The notes: a model not told the origin generated them from the sequence alone. A stretch of DNA of 52,870 bases from Desulfovibrionaceae bacterium (GCA_031082225.1 JAVHLG010000027.1:1-52870); one strand, 5' to 3'; counted from the stretch's first letter, positions 9,071 to 17,898 are shown. Made by a program: numbers and translations.

Positions 9071-11557
9071 CTACCGCTTCCGTCTCCGGCCCCTGCGGCG
9101 CGACGAACTCGACCGTTTCGGCGCGTCGCCGGACTCGGCGGACTCGCCGGACTCGGCGGCCTTTGCACCCGCCTGTGCGGCCCCAGGCGCAGCACCTGCG
9201 CCAGGCGCCACGGCCGGTTTCTTGGACCGCTTCGACTTGGTTGACTTGGCCTGGTCGCCCGATCCTCCCGAGCCGCCAGACCGGCCAGACCGGCCCGAAC
9301 GCCCCGACTTGGACGACCCGGCCGACCGGGCCTTGCCGCCCTTCCTGCCCCCGGGCTCTCCCATCTCGCCGCCCTCGACCAGCCGCAGGTTGACCTCCAG
9401 CCGGTCGATGCCCACATCCATCAGTTCCACGGTGATGGTCTGCCCCAGCCGGAAGGCCCGCCCCGTGCGCTCGCCCAAAAGCTCCTGGCGCTCGGGGAAA
9501 AACCCATAATAGTCGTCGGTGATGGTGGACAGCCGGACCATGCCCTCGGCCATGACCTCCTTCAACTCCACCCAGAACCCGAAGTCGGCCAGGGATCCGA
9601 TGACCCCGGTGAACTCCTGTCCCACCTTGTCTTCCAAAAACAGCACGGTGATGCGCTTCAAAATCTCGCGCTCGGCCTCCATGGCCACCCGTTCCCGGCG
9701 GCTTAGGTGCTCGGCCGCCTTCTGGAGCTTGACCGGGCTGATCCAGCCCGCACCCTCCCCGGCCAGGGCCTTCTTGATGGCCCGATGCACCACGAGGTCG
9801 GCATAGCGCCGAATCGGCGAGGTGAAATGGCAGTAGCAGACCGAGGCCAGCCCGAAATGCCCTTCGTGGCGCGGGGAATAGGAGGCCTGCATCATGGTGC
9901 GCAGCGCCAGACGGCTGACCAGGAAATCCAGGTCCGTCTCCGCCGCCGCGCGCAGCATCAGGTTCAGGTCTCCCGGGCCGGGCTCGGCCGGAAGGGAGGT
10001 GGCCAGGCTGGTGGTTCCCAAAAGCTTGAACAGGGCCTCAAGCTTGGCCGGATCGGGGTCGGGATGGATGCGGTACAAAAGGGGCGTTCCCTGTTCCGTG
10101 AGGAACCGGGCCACGGCCTCGTTGGCCGCGATCATGAATTCCTCGACGATCTGGTGCCCGAAGTGGCGCACCCGGGGCCGGATGTCCACGGGTTCGCCGT
10201 CGAGATTGAAATGGATTTCCGGCTCGGGCAGGTCGAAGTCCAGGGTGCCGCGCTCCTGGCGCAGGCCGCGCAGCAGCCGGGCCAGCTTCTCGGCCTTTTC
10301 CAGCATGGGCATGACCGGGGCCATGGACGTGCGCGCCTCCTCGTCGCCCAATAAAAGCCCCTTGTTCACCTGGGCATAGGTCAGACGGGCGGCGCTTTGG
10401 ATCACCGCCGTATAGAAGGTGGCTTCGCGGATGATGCCCTTGTCGGAGAATTTCATGTCCGCCACCATGGCCAGCCGGGGCACATGGGGGTTTAAGCTGC
10501 ACAGCCCGTTGGAGAGCCGTTCCGGGAACATGGGCTCCACGGACTGGGGGAAATAGTAGGAGTTGCCGCGTTCCAGGGCCTCCTTGTCCAGGGCCGAGCC
10601 CTCGGGCACGTAGTGGGACACGTCGGCGATGGCCACCCGCAGGCGGTAGCCCCGGGGAATCTTCTCCACGTGCACGGCGTCGTCGAAGTCCCGGGCCTTG
10701 GCCCCGTCGATGGTCACGAAGGGCACGTCGCGCAGGTCGGCGCGTCCGGCGAAATCGGCCTCGCCCGGTTCTTCGGGAAGGTCCGCGGCCTCGGCCAGGG
10801 CGCGCCGGGGGAAGGTCGAGGGCACCTCATGGTTGATCTTGACCAGCTTCTCCTGCACGGCGGCGTCGCGCTGGGGGCCTAATAGGGCCGTGGCCGAGCC
10901 GGAATAGATGCGGTATTCCAGCTTCTCACCGGCCGTGACCGTGATGATGTCCTCCAGGGAGGGTTGCCTGCCTCCGGGCTCGGGCCGGTAATCGGCCATG
11001 AAACTCATGGGCTGGCGGGGGTCCGTGGGGCGGCACAGGAAGAGATCGGTCCCCATGCGTTTGATCACCCGGCACGGAAAGGCGCAGTGGCCCCGTTCCA
11101 GGATGCGGGCCACCCGGCCCTCGTGGTTTTTGCCGGTGCGCTCCCGGGTCACGGCGGCGGCCACCCGGTCGCCGTGCCAGGCGTCGCCCATGTCCCGATG
11201 GGAAATGAAGAGATCCTTGCGGCGCTTGTCGTCGGGGATGACGTAGCCCACCCCGGAACGCGTGATCTCCAGCCGCCCCACCAAAAGCTTCATGCTCTCG
11301 GTCAGACCGTAGGCCCGGTCGATGCGGATCAGCCGCCCCTCCTCCACCAGATCGTCCAGGATGTCGCGTACCTGCTGGCGGCGCATCCGGCCCGCCTGAA
11401 GGCCGTCCACCACCTCGTTGTCCGACAGGGGCCTTTTGCGCTCCCGAAAAAGCCTGATCACTGCCGCCGGGCTGACGTCCATGGCCTGCTCGCGGCCCTG
11501 TCCCGACTCCTCGTCGCGGCGTTTCCCGTCGGAACGGGTTTTCTTTCTTGCGGCCAC
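9071..11557 (-). CDS. rnr: Ribonuclease R, 3'-5' exoribonuclease
   Basis: The 828-residue protein has the RNase R layout: an N-terminal winged-helix segment (residues 30-90, LSDNEVVDGLQAGRMRRQQV), cold-shock OB domains, the RNB catalytic domain with GAKARDFDDAVHVE near residue 287 holding the metal-binding aspartates, and a C-terminal S1 domain (EFTGVIGSLADFGFWVEL). It degrades structured RNA processively in the cytoplasm. The last 110 residues are a low-complexity Ser/Gly/Lys/Arg tail ending in a run of Arg and Lys; basic tails are usual in the family, but the repetitive DNA under this one suggests slippage growth. The stop codon is the TAG of a TAGTGTCGCGTCCC motif also found after the gene ending at 38683. 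Confidence 0.95.
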   Translation of the reverse strand: MAARKKTRSDGKRRDEESGQGREQAMDVSPAAVIRLFRERKRPLSDNEVVDGLQAGRMRRQQVRDILDDLVEEGRLIRIDRAYGLTESMKLLVGRLEITRSGVGYVIPDDKRRKDLFISHRDMGDAWHGDRVAAAVTRERTGKNHEGRVARILERGHCAFPCRVIKRMGTDLFLCRPTDPRQPMSFMADYRPEPGGRQPSLEDIITVTAGEKLEYRIYSGSATALLGPQRDAAVQEKLVKINHEVPSTFPRRALAEAADLPEEPGEADFAGRADLRDVPFVTIDGAKARDFDDAVHVEKIPRGYRLRVAIADVSHYVPEGSALDKEALERGNSYYFPQSVEPMFPERLSNGLCSLNPHVPRLAMVADMKFSDKGIIREATFYTAVIQSAARLTYAQVNKGLLLGDEEARTSMAPVMPMLEKAEKLARLLRGLRQERGTLDFDLPEPEIHFNLDGEPVDIRPRVRHFGHQIVEEFMIAANEAVARFLTEQGTPLLYRIHPDPDPAKLEALFKLLGTTSLATSLPAEPGPGDLNLMLRAAAETDLDFLVSRLALRTMMQASYSPRHEGHFGLASVCYCHFTSPIRRYADLVVHRAIKKALAGEGAGWISPVKLQKAAEHLSRRERVAMEAEREILKRITVLFLEDKVGQEFTGVIGSLADFGFWVELKEVMAEGMVRLSTITDDYYGFFPERQELLGERTGRAFRLGQTITVELMDVGIDRLEVNLRLVEGGEMGEPGGRKGGKARSAGSSKSGRSGRSGRSGGSGGSGDQAKSTKSKRSKKPAVAPGAGAAPGAAQAGAKAAESGESAESGDAPKRSSSSRRRGRRRKR

Positions 11558-11667
11558 CTGGCCTCCTTGCCGGATCGCGCCCGGCGGATTCTCATGGCGG
11601 ACCTGTGCGGCCCGCCGTCGTTTACGGCAACGGTCCCGTGTGCTATGTGCGATGCCCGGAGAAACGC

Positions 11668-12018
11668 ATGCACGACACCGGATGCATCCTTGTGGGTGAA
11701 TTCCAGTTTGGGCCGGAGATCAGTTTCGAACGGTTCGGGGAGCTGGAAGACATCCTCAAAAACGCGGTCACGGATCTGTTAGGCCGCCTCGGCGCGACCC
11801 ATCTGGAACTCGGCTCGTCCGGAGACTTCCTGCGATTCCAAAGCCAGGCCCCGCCCCTTGCCCCCGAAACACTGACCCAGGCCTGCCGCTTCTTCATCCC
11901 GCTTCTTGACGCAGGCGTCAAGGGCCGCATGGTATGCGTCAGAAGCGGCTTCGGAGACGTGACCACGGCCTTTTTCTCACATGGCGGCGTCGACCTGGTT
12001 ACGACGCAGGCCCCGTAA
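11668..12018 (+). CDS. Small protein of unknown function
   Basis: The 116-residue reading frame is read from an ATG preceded by a CCCGGAGAA sequence; the frame is open further upstream. I do not recognise the family. It looks like a soluble single-domain protein (GEFQFGPEISFERFGELEDI, then a hydrophobic FFIPLLDAGVKGRMVCV stretch) without signal peptide or membrane segment. Codon use fits the neighbours. It is divergent from rnr and overlaps the 3' end of the metallopeptidase gene tail to tail by 20 bp. It is probably real because of the composition and upstream site, but no homologue could be checked. Confidence 0.55.
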   Translation: MHDTGCILVGEFQFGPEISFERFGELEDILKNAVTDLLGRLGATHLELGSSGDFLRFQSQAPPLAPETLTQACRFFIPLLDAGVKGRMVCVRSGFGDVTTAFFSHGGVDLVTTQAP

Positions 12019-12880
12019 TCCCCCGCGAAAACCACAGGGGCACGTAGTGTGCGGCATGGCGCAGGGCCGCGTCCAACTCCCGGCAGCCGGGCTCGATGGC
12101 CCGCACGGCGTCCCAAAACCGCGGGGAATGATCCTGATGCCGGGTGTGGCACAGCTCGTGGATGAACACGTAGCGGGCAAGCGTCGGGGGCAAAAAGGCC
12201 AAGTTGACGTTGAGGCTCACCCGCCCCCCGGCCGTGCAGCTTCCCCAGCGGGTGCGCTGCTGGCGCACCCGGGCCGAGACAAAGGGCAACCCCGTCTCCA
12301 GGCTCGCCCGGCGCAGGGCCGAAACCAGAAGCGGCCCGGCCTTGGCCTTGACAAAGGCGCACAGCGCCTGCCGGGCGGACCCCAGGGGCTCGCCGCCCGC
12401 TTCACCTTCGGACAGGGGTCCGGCCAAGGGCCCGGCCAGGGACACGGCCAGCCGCCCGGCCCCCATCTCGCGCACCCGGCAGTCCCGGCCCGCCTCGCGG
12501 GACAGATAATCCACCCGGTATTCCAGGCCGAAGGCCGTCAGGGGGATGCGCCGGGGTAAAAGCACAGGCAAAAGCCCGGGCAACTCCCCCGAGGCCGCAA
12601 GCCTTGCGGCCGCGTCCTCGATCCAGGCCCGCCGCGACTCCACGGCCAGGGGTAAAAGCTCCAGATTGAACCCCGCCGGAACCACGATCTCCAGCCCCCG
12701 GTTCGGCAGCATGCGCAGGATCACGCCCCCGGCCCGGCGGCTTGGGCGCACGGCGACCGGCACGGGCACATCGAGCATGGCCGCAACCAGTCGCGAGGCC
12801 TCTGCCGCGTGCCGCGCCGAGGCCATGGCCCCGATATTTTTTTTGGCCCCCGGGCCACGCCCAGCAGCGGATATGGCCAT
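11999..12880 (-). CDS. YgjP-like (DUF45) metallopeptidase-domain protein
   Basis: This start was chosen because GGGAGG lies 7 nt upstream of the ATG; the longer open frame to 13009 runs through a 13-bp tandem repeat that cannot be maintained in frame. The 293-residue product ends with the YgjP/SprT-like metal site HELCHTRHQDHSPRFW near residue 240, giving the two zinc-binding His and catalytic Glu of HExxH plus the downstream His. RVRQQRTRWGSCTAGGRVSLN before it is the usual family signature. The family is widespread, often near restriction or repair genes, and its substrate is unknown. Confidence 0.85.
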   Translation of the reverse strand: MAISAAGRGPGAKKNIGAMASARHAAEASRLVAAMLDVPVPVAVRPSRRAGGVILRMLPNRGLEIVVPAGFNLELLPLAVESRRAWIEDAAARLAASGELPGLLPVLLPRRIPLTAFGLEYRVDYLSREAGRDCRVREMGAGRLAVSLAGPLAGPLSEGEAGGEPLGSARQALCAFVKAKAGPLLVSALRRASLETGLPFVSARVRQQRTRWGSCTAGGRVSLNVNLAFLPPTLARYVFIHELCHTRHQDHSPRFWDAVRAIEPGCRELDAALRHAAHYVPLWFSRGITGPAS

Positions 12881-12900
12881 GCCCGCCTCCCTGCCCCGGC

Positions 12901-12949
12901 CCCTGGCCCGACGCCCTGGCCCGACGCCCTGGCCCGACGCCCTGGCAAT
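12901..12949. repeat. 13-bp tandem repeat upstream of the DUF45 gene
   Basis: CCCTGGCCCGACG occurs three times head to tail, followed by a partial unit. It lies between the divergent DUF45 and NlpC/P60 genes, just upstream of the metallopeptidase ribosome binding site. Confidence 0.85.
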
Positions 12950-13077
12950 CCATGCCTCACGCCTTCCCCGACGCGCTCCCGGATAGACAACCGGGGCGTC
13001 TTGCGTCAAGAAAAAGCCCAGGCCCGCCCTCTCATGGGCGACGCCGAATCCGCCACCGCCCCAAGGAGCCCGTGCTC

Positions 13078-14427
13078 ATGAACCGTCGGTTGTCCGCCCT
13101 CGTCCTTGTCCTGTTCGCCATCCTGGCCGGATGCGCCCCGAAAACCGCCCCGATCCAACCGACCGCCGCACGCGGCCAGGGCGAGGTGGAGGATCTGCGG
13201 ATCATCCCCCAGAAAACCATGTGGTTTGCCGAAAAAAACTCCCCGGACAGGCCCCTTCTGAACAAGGAACAGGCCGCCCTGCGTCTGGACGAGTTCACGG
13301 CCGCCCACTTCCGGCCCTGGACCCAGGAAAAGGCGGGCTACAGCCTCAAATCCGTTCTGGAACCGTTTGCGCAGTACAAAAAATCCCCGGGCTTCGATGA
13401 GAAAAACCGCCCCCGCGACCCGGCCTGGGCCGCACACGTGGAGCGCGAGGCCGACCTGCGCGGCTTCCCCCGCCTGGCCCGCCGGGCCGTGGCCGTCAAC
13501 AACACCAATATCCGGGCCATGCCCACGGCCGGGGCCCGGTTCAACGATCCGAGCCAGCCCGGCGAGGGCTATCCCTTCGACTACCTGCAGCATTCGGCCG
13601 TGCACCTGGGTACGCCCCTTTTCGTGGCCCACGCCAGCCGCGACGGTTCCTGGCTTTTGGTGGAGACGCCCTACACCTTCGGCTGGATACCGGCCTCGGA
13701 CGCGGCCTTTGTGGATGAAGCCTTCATGGGCGAGTGTATGGCCGCCCCCCTGGCCGCCGTCATCCGGGACAACGTGCCCCTGCCAAACGGCCAGGCAGTG
13801 GACATCGGCTGCGTGCTGCCCCTGGCCGGGACGTCCGGCCCGGGCGCACGCGTGCTGGTTCCCGTACCCGGCCCGGGCGGCATGGCCGCCCTGCGCCAGA
13901 CCACCCTGACGGCCGACGACGCGACCCCCATGCCCCTTGCCCCCACACCGCGCCAGATCGCCCGGGTGGCCGACCGCATGATGGGCCAGACCTACGGCTG
14001 GGGCGGCATCGACGACAAACGCGACTGCTCGTCCATGGTCCGCGACCTGTTTGCGCCCTTCGGCATCTATCTGCCGCGCAATTCCAGCGCCCAGGCCAAG
14101 GCAGGCCCCACCATGTCCCTGGAGGGGCTCACCCCGGCCCAGAAGGAGGACGCCATCCGGTCCCGGGGCGTGCCGTTTGCCACCCTGGTGTGGATGCGCG
14201 GGCACATCATGCTCTATGTCGGCGAATTTCAAGGGAAACCGGCGGTCTACCACAACATCTGGGGCCTGCGCACCCTTGCGGACGACGGCCGCGAGGGACG
14301 GTTGGTCATCGGCCGGGCGGTGATCACCACGCTTCGGGCCGGGGAGGAGGTTCCCGAGATCAAGCCCGAACGGCTGCTCCTCAACCGGGTGCTGGCCCTG
14401 ACCTTCCTGGCCCGGCCGGCATATTGA
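13078..14427 (+). CDS. NlpC/P60 peptidoglycan endopeptidase lipoprotein with SH3 domains
   Basis: The 449-residue protein follows an AAGGAG site by 9 nt. It has a lipoprotein signal peptide with lipobox LAGC at residues 18-21, so it should be anchored in a membrane. The middle carries SH3b domains (AVNNTNIRAMPTAGARFND and SWLLVETPYTFGWIPASDAAF). The C-terminal NlpC/P60 domain has the catalytic Cys in KRDCSSMVRDLF near 317, His in MRGHIMLYVG near 376 and a third polar residue in VYHNIWG near 391. Members cut gamma-D-glutamyl-diamino acid bonds in cell-wall stem peptides, consistent with muropeptide recycling or remodelling. The SH3-SH3-NlpC layout is one I know from Desulfovibrio. Confidence 0.9.
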   Translation: MNRRLSALVLVLFAILAGCAPKTAPIQPTAARGQGEVEDLRIIPQKTMWFAEKNSPDRPLLNKEQAALRLDEFTAAHFRPWTQEKAGYSLKSVLEPFAQYKKSPGFDEKNRPRDPAWAAHVEREADLRGFPRLARRAVAVNNTNIRAMPTAGARFNDPSQPGEGYPFDYLQHSAVHLGTPLFVAHASRDGSWLLVETPYTFGWIPASDAAFVDEAFMGECMAAPLAAVIRDNVPLPNGQAVDIGCVLPLAGTSGPGARVLVPVPGPGGMAALRQTTLTADDATPMPLAPTPRQIARVADRMMGQTYGWGGIDDKRDCSSMVRDLFAPFGIYLPRNSSAQAKAGPTMSLEGLTPAQKEDAIRSRGVPFATLVWMRGHIMLYVGEFQGKPAVYHNIWGLRTLADDGREGRLVIGRAVITTLRAGEEVPEIKPERLLLNRVLALTFLARPAY

Positions 14428-14650
14428 CGACCCGGCCCCGGTTTTCGAACCAAGGCCTTGCACCGCTTTCTTTCCGGCCAGGGGATCCGGGGAACATGAT
14501 TTCCCCCGGGTTCTGCAGCAGCCGCACCTCCTCATGCTGGCGATTTTCGGCCGCCTGGGCCGTCCTCTCGCCCCTCTTCCCCTTTGGGGCGAAAGGGGAT
14601 AGCGTGCCTTCCTTTCCTTTTTCACCCGCAACCCGCACGGAGTCGCCCCC

Positions 14651-15112
14651 ATGCCCTGCCAGCTCGTCAAGCCCCTGCCCGTGCGCGTCAAATACCTTCG
14701 GGACACGGCCACGCCCCCGCACCGGGGCACGGACCACAGCGCCGGGCTGGACCTGGCGGCGGCCCTTTCGGCGGAGGTGGTCATCGCGCCCGGGCAGCGG
14801 GCCGCCATCCCCACCGGACTTTCCATCGAGATCGGCCGACCGGGCATAGCGGGCTTCGTCTTCTCCCGCAGCGGCCTGGGGGCCAAAGACGGCCTGACCG
14901 TGGCCCAGGGCGTGGGGGTCATCGACCCGGACTACCGGGGGGAGATCATGGTCTGGCTGCTCAACACCGCTTCTGAGCCGCGCACGGTGCGCCCTGGCCA
15001 GCGCATGGCGCAGCTTGTGTTTTTGCCCGTTTTCACCGCCGAGATCCTGGCCGCCGACGAGCTGTCGGACACCGGGCGCGGGGCAGGCGGATTCGGGCAT
15101 ACGGGCGAATAA
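14651..15112 (+). CDS. dut: dUTP diphosphatase (dUTPase)
   Basis: The 153-residue protein has all five motifs of trimeric dUTPases in order: AGLDLAA, RSGLGAKDGL, GVGVIDPDYRGEI with the catalytic Asp, PGQRMAQLV, and the C-terminal RGAGGFGHTG arm that closes over the active site. It hydrolyses dUTP to dUMP and pyrophosphate, keeping uracil out of DNA and supplying dTMP synthesis. The length is typical. It is 40 bp upstream of the aminotransferase gene on the same strand and may be cotranscribed with it, though there is no obvious metabolic link. Confidence 0.95.
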   Translation: MPCQLVKPLPVRVKYLRDTATPPHRGTDHSAGLDLAAALSAEVVIAPGQRAAIPTGLSIEIGRPGIAGFVFSRSGLGAKDGLTVAQGVGVIDPDYRGEIMVWLLNTASEPRTVRPGQRMAQLVFLPVFTAEILAADELSDTGRGAGGFGHTGE

Positions 15113-15152
15113 GGGTTCGCCCGATCATCCAACCACAGTGGAGGACATGGCC

Positions 15153-16352
15153 ATGGCTGACGCGTTTTCGGCGCTACGGGCCAGGGATGAGGCAAGCGTG
15201 ATGCGGACCTACGGCCGCTATCCGCTGGCCGTCTCCCGGGCCCAGGGCTCCCGGCTGTTCGATCTGGACGGTCGGGAATACGTGGACCTTCTGGCCGGGA
15301 TTGCGGTGTGCAACCTGGGTCACTGCCATCCCGAGGTGACCGGGGCCATCCGCCGACAGGCCGGGGAGCTGGTGCACGTGAGCAACCTGTTTTATCAGCG
15401 CGAACAGGTTGAGCTGGCCGAACGTCTGCTGGCCACCTGTCACTGCCACAAGGCCTTTTTCTGCAACTCCGGGGCCGAGGCCAACGAAGGGGCCATCAAG
15501 CTGGCCCGGCGCTTCATGCGCGAGGTGCGCGGCCGGGAGGCCTTCGAGATCATCACGATGACCGGCTCGTTCCACGGCCGCACCCTGGCCACGCTGACGG
15601 CCACCGGCCAGGACAAGATCAAGCAGGGGTTTGCGCCGCTGCCCGAGGGGTTCGTCACCGTGCCCTGGGGCGACCTTACGGCCGTGAAAAACGCCATCCG
15701 GCCCGAGACGGCCGGGGTCTTGATCGAGATCATCCAGGGCGAGGGCGGGGTCAATCCCCTGCCCGGGGACTACGTGCGCGGCCTTGAGGCGCTGTGCCGG
15801 GAGCGGGGCATCCTCTTCATGGTGGACGAGATCCAGACCGGCATGTGCCGCACGGGCAGGTTCTGGGCCTTCCAGCACCACGACGCGCGGCCCGATATCT
15901 TCACCTGCGCCAAGGCCCTGGCCAACGGGCTGCCCATGGGGGCGCTTCTGGCCACGGACGAGGTGGCGGCGGGGTTTGTGCCCGGCAGCCACGCCACCAC
16001 GTTTGGCGGTACGCCCCTGGTGTCGGCGGCCGCGTCCACGGTGGTGGAGGTCATGGTGCGGGAGCGGATCGACGACCGGGCCAGGCGCGTGGGCGACTAC
16101 GCCAGGGGGCTTTTTACGGACCTGCGCCAGACGTATCCGGACAAGATCGCAGGCGTGCGCGGCCTGGGGCTGATGATCGGCATCGAGCTGGCCTTTCCGG
16201 GCCAGGCGGTGTGGCAGGAGTTGCTGGACCGGGGGTTCGTCCTGAACCTGACCCAGGACAAGGTGCTGCGGCTTTTGCCGCCTTTGACCATCCCGCGCGA
16301 GGATCTGGCGCTGTTTGCCTCGGCGCTGGGGGCCGTGCTGGGCGAGATGTAG
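15153..16352 (+). CDS. argD: Acetylornithine aminotransferase-type class III aminotransferase
   Basis: The second of two nearby ATGs was chosen because its distance from GGAGG is 8 nt; the first is too close. The 399-residue protein is a PLP-dependent class III aminotransferase of the ArgD/OAT subgroup: GIAVCNLGHCHPEV and HVSNLFY near the start, FFCNSGAEANEGAIKLAR, GSFHGRTLATLTATGQ, VDEIQTGMCRTG, and FTCAKALANGLPMGA with the PLP lysine at residue 254. ArgD converts N-acetylglutamate semialdehyde to N-acetylornithine in arginine synthesis and may also act in lysine synthesis. No other arg gene lies nearby. The gene ends at a strong hairpin terminator. Confidence 0.88.
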   Translation: MADAFSALRARDEASVMRTYGRYPLAVSRAQGSRLFDLDGREYVDLLAGIAVCNLGHCHPEVTGAIRRQAGELVHVSNLFYQREQVELAERLLATCHCHKAFFCNSGAEANEGAIKLARRFMREVRGREAFEIITMTGSFHGRTLATLTATGQDKIKQGFAPLPEGFVTVPWGDLTAVKNAIRPETAGVLIEIIQGEGGVNPLPGDYVRGLEALCRERGILFMVDEIQTGMCRTGRFWAFQHHDARPDIFTCAKALANGLPMGALLATDEVAAGFVPGSHATTFGGTPLVSAAASTVVEVMVRERIDDRARRVGDYARGLFTDLRQTYPDKIAGVRGLGLMIGIELAFPGQAVWQELLDRGFVLNLTQDKVLRLLPPLTIPREDLALFASALGAVLGEM

Positions 16353-16383
16353 GCCTGCCGCAGCCTATAAGGATGAATAACAT

Positions 16384-16424
16384 CGCCCCCGCCCGGGATT
16401 TCCGGGCGGGGGCGGTTTCGTTTT
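16384..16424 (+). terminator. Intrinsic terminator after argD, first copy of a duplicated hairpin
   Basis: A 13-bp perfect stem (CGCCCCCGCCCGG and its complement) with loop GATTT is followed by GGTTTCGTTTT. The stem, loop and following GGTTT recur identically at 17995-18030. Confidence 0.8.
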
Positions 16425-16440
16425 CGCAGCAGGCGGTTTC

Positions 16441-16800
16441 CTACCCCCCCGCCTCCCGTCTGCCCAGGCCCTCGGCCAGAAGCGTCACGGCCAGGGTGTT
16501 CATGGACACGCCCTCGGTCTGCGCCCGGCGGGCCAGCTTGGCATGGAGGCTTTTCGGGGCGCGCAGGCTGAATTTTCCTGAGGCCGCGCCGCCGCTGCCC
16601 GGGGCGGGGACCGGATCGCCGAACTCCCTGGCCGTCTGTATCCAGGACGACAGGGCGTCCATGCCATTGGCGATGGCCTTTTCGGGGGTCGCGCCGTCGC
16701 TGACGCAGCCCGGCAGGTCCGGGAAGGAGATGAACCAGCCCCGGCCGTCTTCCTCGGACAGGATGGTCAGATTGAAGGGGTATTCAGGCAGAGCGGCCAT
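16441..16800 (-). CDS. hicB: HicB-type antitoxin
   Basis: The 119-residue protein has the HicB N-terminal RNase H-like fold (GRGWFISFPDLPGCVSDGATPEKAIANG) that covers the HicA active site, and a C-terminal ribbon-helix-helix (KFSLRAPKSLHAKLARRAQTEGVSMNTLAVTLLAEGL) for DNA binding and autoregulation. Its ATG directly follows the TAA of hicA, so translation is coupled. The toxin-first gene order is usual for hicAB. Confidence 0.9.
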   Translation of the reverse strand: MAALPEYPFNLTILSEEDGRGWFISFPDLPGCVSDGATPEKAIANGMDALSSWIQTAREFGDPVPAPGSGGAASGKFSLRAPKSLHAKLARRAQTEGVSMNTLAVTLLAEGLGRREAGG

Positions 16801-17040
16801 TTATTCACCCTCCTTCACGGCGTCGATCATGGCCAAAAAGAGTTTGATGGAGATGGGCAAGATGGGTCGATGGGCAGGGACGGTGACCTTGGCAGATGAC
16901 GGATGCCGAAAAGTGACATGGCTTGTCCCCTGCTGCCGATAGGCAATCCCCAGGCGGTCGGCGATGGCCTTGAGATCCTCGATCCGCCAATCTCTGGGAT
17001 TCTGTCGCATTCTGGCGAGGTTTTTGTCCGCCGTGCCCAT
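16801..17040 (-). CDS. hicA: HicA-type mRNA interferase toxin
   Basis: The 79-residue protein matches HicA/YcfA: a small double-stranded-RNA-binding fold with WRIEDLKAIADRLG and the active-site His in QQGTSHVTFRHP, followed by VTVPAHRPILP. HicA cleaves mRNAs in a ribosome-independent way and is neutralised by the adjacent HicB. No good ribosome binding site precedes the ATG; a promoter-like TTGACG/TATCAA pair with 17-bp spacing ends about 5 nt upstream, so the transcript may be leaderless. That last point is inference. Confidence 0.88.
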   Translation of the reverse strand: MGTADKNLARMRQNPRDWRIEDLKAIADRLGIAYRQQGTSHVTFRHPSSAKVTVPAHRPILPISIKLFLAMIDAVKEGE

Positions 17041-17136
17041 GCTGTTTTGATACTACCTGCGGTGTCATTCGTCAAGAGAGCGCACGATGACCGAACGCAT
17101 GAGGACTCAGCGCGTTTTGCTCCGGCCCATGCATGG

Positions 17137-17164
17137 TTGACTATGCCCAAAAAAAGCATATCCT
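17137..17164 (+). promoter_or_regulatory. Sigma-70-like promoter of the RelE-like/XRE pair
   Basis: TTGACT and TATCCT are separated by 16 bp in an AT-rich stretch. The expected start of transcription is about 25 nt before the toxin ATG. Confidence 0.45.
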
Positions 17165-17194
17165 CCAGTCATCCGTGCCGGGGAAGGAACACGA

Positions 17195-17500
17195 ATGCCT
17201 TCAGAACACACACCGCAGGCGAGTTGGACTGTCAAACAAAATTCCAAAGCCAGGAAAGGAGAGAACGATTTACCTGGTAAATGCCAAACCATCGCCAAAG
17301 CAGTCAAACGTACTTTGATGAAAACGGGTAAAGCCACTGGTTTTGACAACTATGGTCCAGTGAAACAGCTTGGGAAGAATTTCTATCACTGCCATATCGG
17401 CTCATTCCAAGCGACGTATGTTATGGTCTGGAAGGTTGATAAAAATTCAAAGACGATTACGGTGACATACATTGGAACACATGAGAATGCTCCATACTAA
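17195..17500 (+). CDS. RelE/HigB-like toxin
   Basis: The 101-residue protein starts at an ATG preceded by GGAAGGAA. The second half has the compact RelE/ParE-superfamily pattern (KQLGKNFYHCHIGSFQATYVMVWKVDKN, then ITVTYIGTHENAPY); the terminal GTHENAPY resembles a subgroup of ribosome-associated mRNase toxins next to XRE antitoxins. It precedes the antitoxin, as in higBA. Base composition is much more AT-rich than the flanking chromosome. The assignment is from overall pattern and neighbour; no catalytic residues can be named with certainty. Confidence 0.7.
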   Translation: MPSEHTPQASWTVKQNSKARKGENDLPGKCQTIAKAVKRTLMKTGKATGFDNYGPVKQLGKNFYHCHIGSFQATYVMVWKVDKNSKTITVTYIGTHENAPY

Positions 17501-17568
17501 CGCAATATGACACATACATATTCATCAAAAATTTCGTACCTGCATTTCTACTAATATTGGAGCTTATT

Positions 17569-17898
17569 ATGGAAGCTATGGTTCGCGATAATAAAACGAT
17601 TCCTCTTTGTTTTCTCGTTCCGGTTGCAATAAAGGATACTATCATTGCTGCAATGAAGAAATATGGAGCCATCCCTGAGGATGAGGAAAACCTTGAAACC
17701 ATCGAAGAAATCCCGGCGGGTGAAGCATTGAAGGGATTCCGACTTCACAAGGGATGGACCCAGATGCAGCTTGCAGAAAAGACGGGAATTTCCCAGCGGC
17801 ATATTTCCCAAATGGAAAATAACAAGCTGGCGATTGGGAAGGCAAGGGCGAAGAGGTTCGCAGAGGTTTTTAACGCCGACTACCGGGCTTTTCTGTAG
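17569..17898 (+). CDS. XRE-family antitoxin
   Basis: The ATG at 17569 lies 6 nt after GGAG and was preferred over an in-frame TTG upstream. The 109-residue protein has an N-terminal arm of about 45 residues (toxin-binding in such systems) and a C-terminal Cro/XRE helix-turn-helix: LKGFRLHKGWTQMQLAEKTGISQRHISQMENNKLAIGKARAKRFAEVF. It probably binds its own promoter together with the upstream toxin. AT-rich composition matches the toxin gene. Confidence 0.8.
   Translation: MEAMVRDNKTIPLCFLVPVAIKDTIIAAMKKYGAIPEDEENLETIEEIPAGEALKGFRLHKGWTQMQLAEKTGISQRHISQMENNKLAIGKARAKRFAEVFNADYRAFL

Noticed and set aside
8600-9071. Several open frames on both strands in the 8.5-9.07 kb interval
   Set aside because: They run through tandem repeats, a palindrome and a hairpin, and have no family pattern.
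11557-11667. Upstream extension of the 116-residue protein by 40 codons
   Set aside because: The added residues are rnr leader sequence with no ribosome binding site, whereas the chosen ATG has one.
14579-14598. CCCCTTT/AAAGGGG hairpin before dut as a terminator
   Set aside because: Short stem without a following T run; it is too weak to call.
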